A stretch of 64,000 nt of DNA from assembly GCA_000442125.1 (NCBI GenBank), contig KE546973.1, positions 992,001 to 1,056,000 of the forward strand, written 5' to 3'. A program made the position numbers and the translations under genes. Positions 53,206 through 64,000 of this stretch are shown piece after piece (positions within the stretch are counted from its first letter, which is position 1; each line of letters opens with the position of its first letter). The notes under the pieces are model-generated. The model worked only from the letters and a program-made list of their open reading frames with translations. It was not told where the DNA came from and did no database searches. Origin of the DNA: Opeltia flavorubescens (taxonomy: Eukaryota; Ascomycota; Lecanoromycetes; Teloschistales; Teloschistaceae).

Positions 53206-56200
53206 AAAAAATAAAAAAAAAAATTTTTTTAAAAAAAAAATTTTTTAAAAATTATTTAAGAAGGAATAACTAAATAAATTAATTATTTCGAATTTTATAA
53301 TTTTAAAAAATTTTAATTTTAAAAATATTAATTAAAATATTAAAAATACAAAATATAATTATTATTAAATTAAAATTATTTAAAAATTTTTTTAAAAAAA
53401 TTTCGGGCTTTTTTATTAACTATATAATAATAAAATATTTTAAATTTATTTTAATAGTATTAAATTATTTTTTATTATATAAAGTCGTTTAAAATTCGAT
53501 TTTTAGCCTCGATTTACTTTTAAAAAATATATAATAGTAGGTATAAAATAGACTAAAATTTTTTTTAAAATTATATTCTTTAACGAGTTATAAATATAAT
53601 AAAAAAATAAATAATTACTTTTTTATTTAGCTACTATTTATTAAATTCTTTTTTTTATTTTTATAATATTTTTCTAGCGAATATTTCTTAAAATATTTAA
53701 ATAATTATATTTTTTTTTAAATTTTTATTTTTTATTAAACTATAAATTTTTTATAATTTTTTTTTTATTTTAAATTTAAAATTATAGTCTATTATATAAA
53801 TATAATTTTTTTTTATTATTATAATTTATTTATTAAATTATAGCGCTAAAATTATAAATTCCTTTTATTTTTTTAAAATTTTCGTTTAATTTTATAAATT
53901 CTAGTTAATCTAGTAGATAATTAAATTTAAAATTAATTTTTTTTAATTTTTTATATAATTTATATTATAGCTTTTTTATTTAAAAAAAATTATAAAAAAA
54001 AACTATAATTTAAAAATATATAAAAAATAGATTTTTTAAATATTTAAATTATAATTTTATAATATATAATTTTAATAATATTTTTAAATAATTATTTAAA
54101 TTTTTAATTTTTTTTAATTAAATATTAATATAATTTCTTTTAATTAATAAAAATTTAATTTAATATATATAATATATTAAATACTTTATAATAAACTTTA
54201 TATATATTTATTATATATTTATAAAAAAAGTTATTAAATATAATTATTATTTTTTTATTAATTATTAATATAAATAGAATATTTACTTTTTAAAAAAATA
54301 ATATATATTTAAAAATTTTTATTAATATTTTTATTTAAAAATAAATTTTAGGATTATTTTTATTTTTTAATAATAATATTTTTAGAAATTTAAAATAAAG
54401 CTTTTTATAGAATATAAATCTATTAATACTATTATTTTAATAATAGTAAATATAATTAAATTTTTTATTTTTATAATAAAAAAAGCTTTTATTTTATTAT
54501 AAAATATAATAAATAATATTTAATAAATTATTAAAAAAATATATATTAATAATTATTTTTTTAATTATTTATTTAAAGTTTTTACTAATAATTTACTTTT
54601 AAATATAATAATTAATAGTTTTATTTAAAAATATAAATATATTATAAATTAATTTATAAAAATAATAATTATTTAAATTAATATAATAAAATAAATTCTT
54701 TAATTTATATATAAATCTTTAATAATAATTTTTTAAATAATTAATAGATTTTATATAATTTATCCCTTTTTTTTTTATTTTTAAATATACTTTTTATTCT
54801 AGCTTTTATTTTTTTTAATATATTTATCTTTAATTTTATTTATTTAAAATCTTTAATAAATTACTTTATATTATTTAGGTTATTAACTAGTTTTTAAAAA
54901 TTTTTAAAAAATATAATATTAATTTAATATATTAAATATTAGAATTTATTTTTAATTATATATTTATTAAATATTTAATTTTTTTTTTATTTTTTTTTAT
55001 TTTTTATTAGAATAGATTAAAATTTAGGATTTTTATTATAAAAATACTATAATTCGAATAAATTAATATAAAATATAAAATAGATCTTTTTATATTATTT
55101 AAATAGTTTAAAAAAATAAATTTATTTATTAATTTTTTTTAGAATTTTAAAAGGCTTTAATTATTTATAATCTAGTTTTTTATTAAATTTTAAAATATAA
55201 ATATTAATATTTTATAATAATATTTTATTATTTTTTTTAAAATTTATAGTTTTATAATAAATATTATAATATTTTATTTATTATTTAAAAATTTTTTTAT
55301 AGAATTTAGTTAAATATTTTTTTAAATTTTTTAATTAATTTATTTTTTTAAATTTTAAAAGCGCTTTTTTTTTAAAAGCTATATTTTTAGATTTAATTTT
55401 TAAAATAATTATATATTTTTTAAATAATTTATTTAATAGTTTACTAGTATTTATATATATATTATTATTATAAATAAATTTTATTAAAAATAATAATTTT
55501 AATTAATTATTTTATTTATAATTATAATAAATTTATAAATAATATTTTAAAATTTAATTTTGATATTTTATTTAATTATTAATTTAAAAATAAAAAATAA
55601 TATTAAATTTTTTTTTAATATTTAAATAGTAATAAAAAATATTCTAGAATTTATTTATAAAAAATAACTTTTTATTATTAATAGTTTTTTATATAATTTT
55701 ATAATATTTAATAAATTTATATTATAATAATTTTATAAATTTTTTTATATTAATATTTTTAATAATAAAAATATAAAGTATATATTTAACTAATTTATTT
55801 ATTAATATTAAAATTAAATTATAAATTTTTTTTATATAAAAGTTAAATATAAATAGTAAATTAATAATAAAATCTAATATTATTATATAAAATAGCTTTA
55901 TATTTTTTAATAAAATTAATTTTAATTAATTATAAAGCTTATAATAATAGATTTATATTTTTTAATAATTAAAATATATTTTATAATAATTTTTTATTTT
56001 TTTAATTATATTTAATTAATAATATTTTTTATAAATTAAATTCTTTATTTTTTTTTTAAAAAATAATTTATTTTAAAATTATTATAATTTATATAAAAAA
56101 TTTCTTTTTTTATTACTAGATTATTAAATATATAAATTATTAGATTTTTTTAAAATAATTTATCTTTTTTAATTTTTTATTTTAAAAATTCTTTTTAATT

Positions 56201-59200
56201 AATAATAAATTTTTAATATTATTTTTTTTATAATAAAGACGTTTTTTTATTAAAATTTAAAAAATTATTTTATTATAAATAGTTATATATTTAAAAAAAA
56301 ATTTTTTAATTTAATAATCTATTAAATTAAAAATTAGGAGTTTATAAAATTTAAAAATTTATAAATTTTTTTAAATTCTTTTTTATTTTTATAAATAGCG
56401 AGGGTATTTATAATAATTATACTATTTAATTATACTATTAAAATTATTATAAATTTAATTATTATAAATATTTTATTTTTTTTTTATAATTTAAACTAAT
56501 AGTTTTTATTATAAAATTTATTTTATAAAATAAATAAAAAGTTATTATTATTATTTTTATTATTATTAAATTTTATAATATTAGACTTTTTAAATAATAT
56601 ATTAATTAAATCTAATAAATTCTTTTAATATTTTATATAAAAATTAAATATAATTAGTTTTTTTATTTATTATATTTATTTTATAATAAATTTTTTTATA
56701 TTTATAAAATATTTAAAGTTATTATAATCTATAATTATATAAATTATTATATTAATTTTTTATAAATAATACCGCTAATTTTTAAAATTTAATATTATAA
56801 TATAAAATTTTTTATTATATATATTTTAATAGAATTTTATATTTTTAAATTTATAATTAAAAAATATTATTAAATATTAATATAAATTTTTTTTTAATTT
56901 TTAGTTAAAAATCTTTTTTATTTTATATTTTAATATATTTATTTTTATATAAATTTTAAAATTTATATTATAATATTATAAAATAAAAATTAAGATAAAA
57001 ATCTTTTTTAATTTTTTAAAAATTTTTTATATTTTTTTAAATTAAATAAATTTAAATTTAGTTTATTTTCTTTTTATATTTTATATTAGATTAGTTAAAA
57101 AAATAACTATTTATAAAAAACCTTTTATAAATTATTTATAAAATTTTATAAATTTTAAAAATACTAGAATATCTTTTATATTTTTTAATACTAGCTATTT
57201 ATTTATAATTTCGATTTTTAAAAACTTTATATAAATTTTTTATTAATTTATTATAAAATTTAAAAATTTAATTTTAATATAATTAAAAATATATTTTAAT
57301 AATTTTATATATAAATAATATTTTAATAAAGCTTTTATAATTATATAAATATTTTTTTAATATTTTTTTTTATTTTTAAAATAAATTAGTATATTATTTA
57401 AAAAAATTATATAAAATATATTTAAATAAAATTATAATATTTTATTAATATATAATTAGAATATAATAAAAGTATTTATAAAATAAAATAGTATAATTTA
57501 ATATTTAAACTATTTATAATAAATTTAAAATATAATTTTTTATTTATTTTTTTATCTAATTTAAATATAATAATAAATATAATAAATATTAATTTTAATA
57601 AATCGCTTTATATATATAAATTTATTTAATAGTTCTAATAATAAAAATAAAAAGTATTTATTTCTAATAATAATTTTATTAAAATTTTTATAATTTATAT
57701 ATAATTATAAACTATTATTTATTTTTTTAATAAATAATATTAATATTTTAAATAAATTATTTAAAGGTTTTATTAAATTTTTAATTTATATATTAGTAAA
57801 ATAATTTTAAATTATTATTAATTTATTTAATAATATATTATAGATTAAATTTATTTTTAATTATTTATTTAATTTTAAATTTATAAAATATTTTATTTAA
57901 TTATATATATTTAAATTATTAATAAATTTTTTTAAAAAAATTTTTATTAAATATTATAAAACTAATAGAATTTTAGAATTTTTAGTTTATATTATACTAT
58001 ACCTCGCTACTTTTAAAATAATTATTTCTATTTTTAAATTAGGTATTAATTAAAAAAAATATATAATTTATATATTATTTTTTCTATTTATTATTAATAT
58101 TATTAATTTAATATATTCTTTAATAATATAAATACTAATTTAATTTAATACTATTTTATAAATAGTAGAAATATTTTTATAAATCTATTTTTAATTTTAT
58201 TAATAAATATTAAAATCTATTTCTACTAATTAAAAATAGCCTAAAATTCTATTATATTTATATATATCTATTATATAGTAATTATTTTTTTAATATTTTT
58301 TTATCTTATAATTATCTATTAAATTTCTATTTAATAAATTAAAATTATAGAATAAAATCTAATAATTATCTACTATTTTAATTTATTCTAAAACTATTCG
58401 GTTTTTAAATAAAAAAAATTTTTTAATAAATATTTATAAAATAAATTTTTTTTTATATTAAAATTAACGAAATAATAAACTATTTAAAGTTTTATAAAGA
58501 TATTAATATATAAAAAAACTATTATAATAAATATTTACCGTTTAATTATAAATAATTCTAATATAATAATAGTATATATAAGAATTTTTTTTTTTTATAT
58601 TTTTTTTTATTATATTTTTCCTACCTTTTTATAAATTTAAAATATATAAAATTATTTATTTTATATTTTTTAACTTTATAAATTTAATATTTTATTTTAA
58701 ATATTACTTTTTTATATTTTTTTAAATATTTAATTAAATTTTAATTATTATTTTTACTATAATTTAAATCTTTCTTTTTTTTTATAAACTTCTTCCTCGA
58801 CTATTTTATTTAAAGGATTAGATATTTTTATTAAATATTTTATACTTTAATTTATATATAATATCTATTTTTTATAGATATTATTTTAATATAATATATT
58901 ATATTAAAAAGATTTAATAAATTTTTAATTTTTTAAAATTTTATAATATTTTATTACTAATTTATTTATTTATTTTAATTTATATATAAAAAATCTTTAT
59001 AAATTTATTTATTAAATAATTTAAATTATTATATTACTACTATAAATATTAATTAAATATAAATACTAATTATAATTCTAATTATATTATAAATTCTAGT
59101 CGAGTTTTTATTTATATATTTTAAATCGCTAGATTAATAAATATATTTTTATAATATTTAATAAAATTATTTTAAAAAAATAATTTATTCTTAATATCTA

Positions 59201-59799
59201 ATAATTTAATATAATCGCGCTATTAAATTTTAGATTTATTATTAAACCTAGAAGCTATTTAATAAATTTTTTCTTTTTTTATAAAAAAATCCTTTTATAA
59301 AAAATTAAAATATTTTCTATAATTAATAAATTATTATATTAAATTTTTATATTTAATATATAACTATTTATTAAATATTTTTAGTCTATTAGCTTTTTTT
59401 TTAATATTTAAAAAAAACTAGTAATAATTATTATTATACTACCTTTAATAATTTATATTAATTTTTAATTTAATAATTTATAAACGAGTTTTTAATAATT
59501 TATTTTTTAATTCTAATTTCTAAATATAAAACTAAACTTATAGTATTTATATCCTAGTTTTTTTTTAATAGAATTAATTTATTAAAGGCTTTATTTATTT
59601 AATTATCTATTATTTTAATACTTTTTTTATTAAATAAAAATTTATTCGCCGGATTATTTTTATTATTTCTATCTAGGTTTTTAAATAAATTTTACTCGTT
59701 ATTATTAAACTCTATAATTTAGTTCTTTTATAAGGCTTTTAGCTATTTTAAAATCTATATACGAGGTTTTCCTCTTTAAGCTCCTCTCGCTATTTTATT
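53206..59799. other. Extremely A+T-rich block, no readable feature
   Basis: About 6.6 kb with hardly any G or C, beginning with alternating A- and T-runs (53,210-53,260). No coding frame, promoter or RNA is readable on either strand. Its position between LTR-like repeats suggests the interior of one or more ancient mobile elements, family not determinable. Confidence 0.6.
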
Positions 59800-60048
59800 A
59801 AATAACTCCTTATAATTAAAGAATAATTAAAATTATAAAATTATTAAATAAATAACCTATAAGCTTTAAATTAATAAAGCTATATAATAGAATATAAAAG
59901 ACGTTTATTTAAATAATAATAGAACTAATTATTAAAGAATTAGTAGTTTAAAACCTATAGAGTTTTTATAAAAAAATAGCGGTACTTGTATTAGGTATAG
60001 CTTTATCTCCTACGAATTTTATACCCGCTAAGCCTCCGGCCTTATATT
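59800..60048. repeat. LTR-like repeat, copy 2
   Basis: Same-orientation partner of 47,355-47,585, including the TATAAAAG box and a GCCTCCGGCC-type right end. It is followed immediately by the probable Ty3/Gypsy interior, so it may be that element's 5' LTR. Confidence 0.5.
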
Positions 60049-63000
60049 TACCTATAATATAATATTATTACTTTATACCTACTATATAATAAAGAATAAT
60101 AATTAAAGATAACCTATATAAAATATAATACTATTAACTTTTATATATATATACTATTAATTATTATATAGTACTAGATTTTTTAAATAGATCTAGTACT
60201 TTTTTATTTATTAAACTACCGCTTTTATATTAATACTCGGTTAATAGAATTAATTAAAATATATTATAGCTTTTAATCCTTTAAATAAAATTCTAGATAT
60301 TTTTTATAATAATTTAAAGGATTAAATCGATTTTATTATTATATTAGCTTTTATTATAACTATTTTCTATATTAAAAAGTTTTAAAAATATATTAAACGG
60401 TTTTTAAAATAGGATTAAACCTTTATAATAATTTTTAAAATTTATACCGATTTTATTTATAAAAGAAATCTAAACCTATATTATTTTTTAATATAGGAAT
60501 CTTTTAATAGCCGGGTAATTTAAGCTAGTATAACTTTTATTACTACTTATTCTATAAATTAAAGCGAGTATTTATAGATTTCTATTAAAATAATAAATAA
60601 TTTTTATAATAATATTATTATAATTTTTAAAAATAAAAACTTTTAAATTTATATTTAAAAGCTAGCTATAAATTTTATTTAAAATAATTTAAATTTTTAC
60701 TTTTACTTTTTAAATTTATTAAAAAATTTATAATAGTTTAATAAATTTATAAATATTACCGAATTTATTAATATATTTAAATAGTAAAATTATATTTTTT
60801 CTAGTATTAAATCTAGCCTACTTTATTTAATAAAATCGGAAAATAGTATTATACCGCCGCTAAATATAATAAAAATCCTATTATAATAATAATAGAGTGG
60901 ACCTATAAATAATAATAATTCGCTATAATAATAGTAAATTTTTTTAAATAGGTAACTATTTATAGACGCCCGTCTAGCTTAATTACTAGGATTTTTTATA
61001 TAAAATTTCTAAAATTAATTAATTATTATATTAATAAATCTAATAATTATACTAATTATTATTAAATTATAATAAAAGGTTTATAATATTAATCTATTTT
61101 AATTAAATAGTAATAAATAGTTTATAAAATTTATAAAATCGTATAATATTTATTATAATATATATATTTTTATATAACGTATAAAAATTAAATATAAAAC
61201 GATAAATATATTATTAATATATTATAACCTGGATTTTTATTTATAAAATAAAATAATTATATAATTTACTATTATAATTAATAAATTTACCTATAAATTA
61301 CTATAATTAAATAAAAGTATTAAATTATAATATATATTTTTTAAAAACTATTTTAGCGAGCTATTATCTATTACGCTAGCGTAATTAAAATAAAGACGCT
61401 ATACTATTAATAATATATAAATTTAAAAATTTTTTTTAAAATACTTTAATAATATTATTATTAAAATAAAAAATTTAAAAATAATATCTATTAAAAGTAT
61501 CTAAATAATTATTAATATTTAATATTTTAATACCCGGCTAAAAAATTTTTTTCGGATAAAATTTTAATAACTATTATTAAAATTTTTTATAAATTTTTTT
61601 AAAATAAAAAAAATTATTAATTTAATATTTATAATAGTAATAAAAACCGCGAGATATTAAAATTAAACTTTCCGTAGAAAAATAAAGGTAAATAATATAA
61701 AGGAGTAGTAATATATTAATTATAATAAAATAACCTCTTTTATACGCCTAGATATTTATTTATATACCTAAATTATATATAAAAAAACCAACTAAATATA
61801 TTTTCTATTATATACTAATACCGGAATTTTTTTACGACTTTATAAGCTCTATTAATTAAAAATATACCTAATATATAAAATAATTAGCGTATTATTTAAA
61901 ACAATTATTAATAGTTTTCGTCTAAAACGATTTTTCTATTATAATAAAATTAAACTAGAAATTAATAAAACTATAGCTATTAATAATATAATAATAGCCG
62001 GAATCTATATAAAAGCTACTAGTTAAATAACTAACGAGTTTATTTTTAATAAAAAGCTTTCGGTAAATAGATTCTAGATAATAAAACGGAATAGTACTAG
62101 AATTATAAAAACAATTTTTATTAATTAACGGATTTTACTAGAACCGAATATATAATAAATAAAAAACCTAATAAAGTTTTATATACTACTATTAAAAATC
62201 CTAACTAATATAATAATATAATAGAATTCTATTTTATTATAATAAAGCGCGCGGAATTCAAACTAGTTAAAACGTATTAATATAATAAATATAATAAAAT
62301 TTTTAAATTAAATAACGCTTTATATCGGTATTTATATTTTAGCTATAATAAAAAACTACTTCTAGTTATAACTATTATAGTTAAGCTAATTATTAAACTA
62401 AATATTCTATTAATACTAGCGTAAATTTATTTAAAACTAGTTAAACTATTTAAAAATACGTTAAAAATTATTCAATTAAAGGTTATTAAATTACTACCGC
62501 TATAAATACTCTAGTTAATTCGTTTAACCGCGAAAAATATATTAATAATAGGTTTTATTTTCTAAAAATACCGTTATATAATTATAGATATTCGCTTATA
62601 ATTAAATACTAAAATTTCCAACTTTTATTAAAATATAAACTATAGAATAAATTTAATTAATTAAAAATTTCTATTAGATTAACTACTATATACTATAATT
62701 TAAAAAATACCAGCTTTTATAATTATTAAAAATATTAGTAAAAAGTAATATAATATTATTAAATTTATAATTATTAAAATCTTTATATTTAATAAAAAAA
62801 CTATAAAATTTACTATTATTACGCGCGAGTTTTATTTAATAGATAATTTAAATACTAATATATTTATCGGTATTAATATTATAAAATTTAAAAATATTAA
62901 TATATATTTATCTATAAATATAATAACTATTAGTTTTTATAATAATATAGTAGTATTAATTGTTATTAATATTAAAAATATTAGAATAAGCGTTATTATC

Positions 63001-64000
63001 TATAATATTTAATATATTATAATACTATTATACGCTAGTAAAGCCGTTAAAATCGCTAGTTTATATTAAAAACCTCTAAATTTTCTATAAAACCGTAACT
63101 TTATTTATAAGCTAAAAACTTTAAATACCCTCGCTAGTTATATATATATTATAGATTATATATTTTCAAATAAATTTATATTTAAAATAATTTACTATTT
63201 TTTATCTAATTAGCTATAAAAATTTAACTAGATACTATTTATAAATATAAAGCTAATAAATACTATTAAATTAGCTCGAAAAATTATAAACTAGCTATTA
63301 AAACGCTAAAATAAAAGCTTAAATAGTTTTTAAAAAATTTTAAATACTATATAACAGCCGTTATAATAACTACTATAGTTTAAAATACCGCTATTATACT
63401 ATTTATTAATCCCAACTATTAAATAGAAGTAGTATATTTTATAAAAGTAATTTTTTTTAAAATATAAGCTAAATAGATTACTTTAACTATTTTAATTAAA
63501 TATTACCTATATTTATAATAAAATACTAGTAATATAATTAATATACTAAAGTTAGAATATATAAATATTTTATTAGTAGAAAATTAAAAATAGATTTATA
63601 AGCCCGAATAAACTTATATATACTCTATTAATATCTATAATAAAAACGTTATTAATAAAGCTTTTAATAAATTTTATAAATAATATAAAATAAAATAAAT
63701 TATTATTACTACTTTATTTTTATTTTATTACTTTATAATATAAAAAAATATTAATTAAAGCTTTAAAAGTTGTATTATTATAAATATCCGGGTATTTAAT
63801 AAAATTATAATATTAAATATCTATCTAATTTTATTATAAATAGAAATTTTAGCGTAAATTTATAATATTAAAGTTCTTTTTATAATAGTCTTTATAAATT
63901 TCTTTTATTAATAGTAGATTAACTAATAGTATTATTATCGCCTAATAGTAGTTTTATATTAAAAATAAAAAACGTTTAAAATACTAATAATAGATTATTA
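60049..64000 (+). mobile_element. Probable Ty3/Gypsy LTR retrotransposon fossil, runs off the right edge
   Basis: The block starts right after an LTR-like repeat and keeps more C and G than the block to its left. Its composition looks like former coding sequence on the plus strand, with a gag-like first part (about 60.2-62.3 kb) and a stretch around 62.6-63.2 kb that weakly resembles a retropepsin region. It is heavily broken by RIP. Family placement rests on faint motif resemblance only; age is old enough for saturation with RIP changes. Confidence 0.4.

Larger units (their letters stand above)
45716..64000. repeat. A+T-rich RIP-mutated island of nested mobile elements
   Basis: From about 45,716 to the right edge the DNA is overwhelmingly A and T. 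CpA and TpG are almost missing while TpA is in large excess, and C and G survive mostly in CpG, GpC, CpC or CpT contexts. This is the known outcome of RIP, which in ascomycetes changes C to T, preferably in CpA, in repeated DNA. No host gene is readable. Small less-mutated patches (46,620-46,760; 52,260-52,390; 52,850-53,200) keep GC content. Parts are listed separately. The island continues beyond the window. Confidence 0.9.

Noticed and set aside
45716-64000. Centromere or mitochondrial DNA insertion as explanation of the A+T-rich island
   Set aside because: TIRs, LTR-like repeats and the CpA/TpG loss fit RIP-mutated transposons; no mitochondrial gene or tRNA set is readable. A centromeric role cannot be excluded but has no direct support.
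45716-64000. CRISPR array or prokaryotic defence system
   Set aside because: The genes are spliced eukaryotic ones and the repeats are transposon-type, not regularly spaced.

Overview
The window looks like a contig from a filamentous ascomycete (Pezizomycotina). The genes have short GT-AG introns of about 45-120 bases, they encode typical ascomycete proteins (SepH septation kinase, Anp1/Mnn9 mannosyltransferase, Ecm33, complex I 21 kDa subunit), and the right-hand 18 kb has been bleached to A+T with very few CpA and TpG dinucleotides, the signature of repeat-induced point mutation (RIP). Class and genus cannot be fixed from the sequence alone.

Layout. From 1 to about 45.7 kb the DNA is ordinary gene-dense euchromatin with 22 protein genes that I can support: a branched-chain aminotransferase cut by the left edge (apparently frameshifted), ECT1 (-), an unknown conserved protein (+), UPS2-like (-), DOT5-like peroxiredoxin (+), complex I 21 kDa subunit (+), a RING protein (+), a small DUF1761-like membrane protein (-), sepH (-), FOL3-like (-), an unknown basic/Ser-rich protein (+), a YFH7-like P-loop kinase (-), an MCP2-like UbiB protein (-), a small one-pass membrane protein (+), an NAD+ carrier (-), QCR7 (+), a MAG1-like DNA glycosylase (-), ECM33-like (+), an orphan three-exon gene (+), a short-chain dehydrogenase (+), an Anp1/Mnn9 mannosyltransferase (+), an SPF45-like splicing factor (-) and a PCS60-like acyl-CoA synthetase (+). 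Most are housekeeping genes with no operon-like logic. Many serve mitochondria or phospholipid supply: ECT1, UPS2, MCP2, the NAD+ carrier, QCR7, the complex I subunit and BCAT. Several genes only become readable after splicing (QCR7, the DUF1761-like gene, the complex I subunit, the orphan gene), and their exon models are given.

From about 45.7 kb to the right edge lies an extremely A+T-rich island that I read as a graveyard of nested mobile elements. Recognisable parts are a DNA transposon with about 200-bp terminal inverted repeats and a TA target duplication (47,962-52,655), a tRNA-like Pol III promoter pair that suggests a SINE or tRNA relic (about 52.07-52.14 kb), LTR-like direct repeats (about 47.36-47.59 and 59.80-60.05 kb), a probable Ty3/Gypsy fossil running off the right edge, a pair of about 145-bp direct repeats astride the transposon's right end, and a short 18-bp tandem array. 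No intact gene was seen in the island.

All exon boundaries come from reading frames, splice consensus and remembered family motifs; no alignment or search was run.
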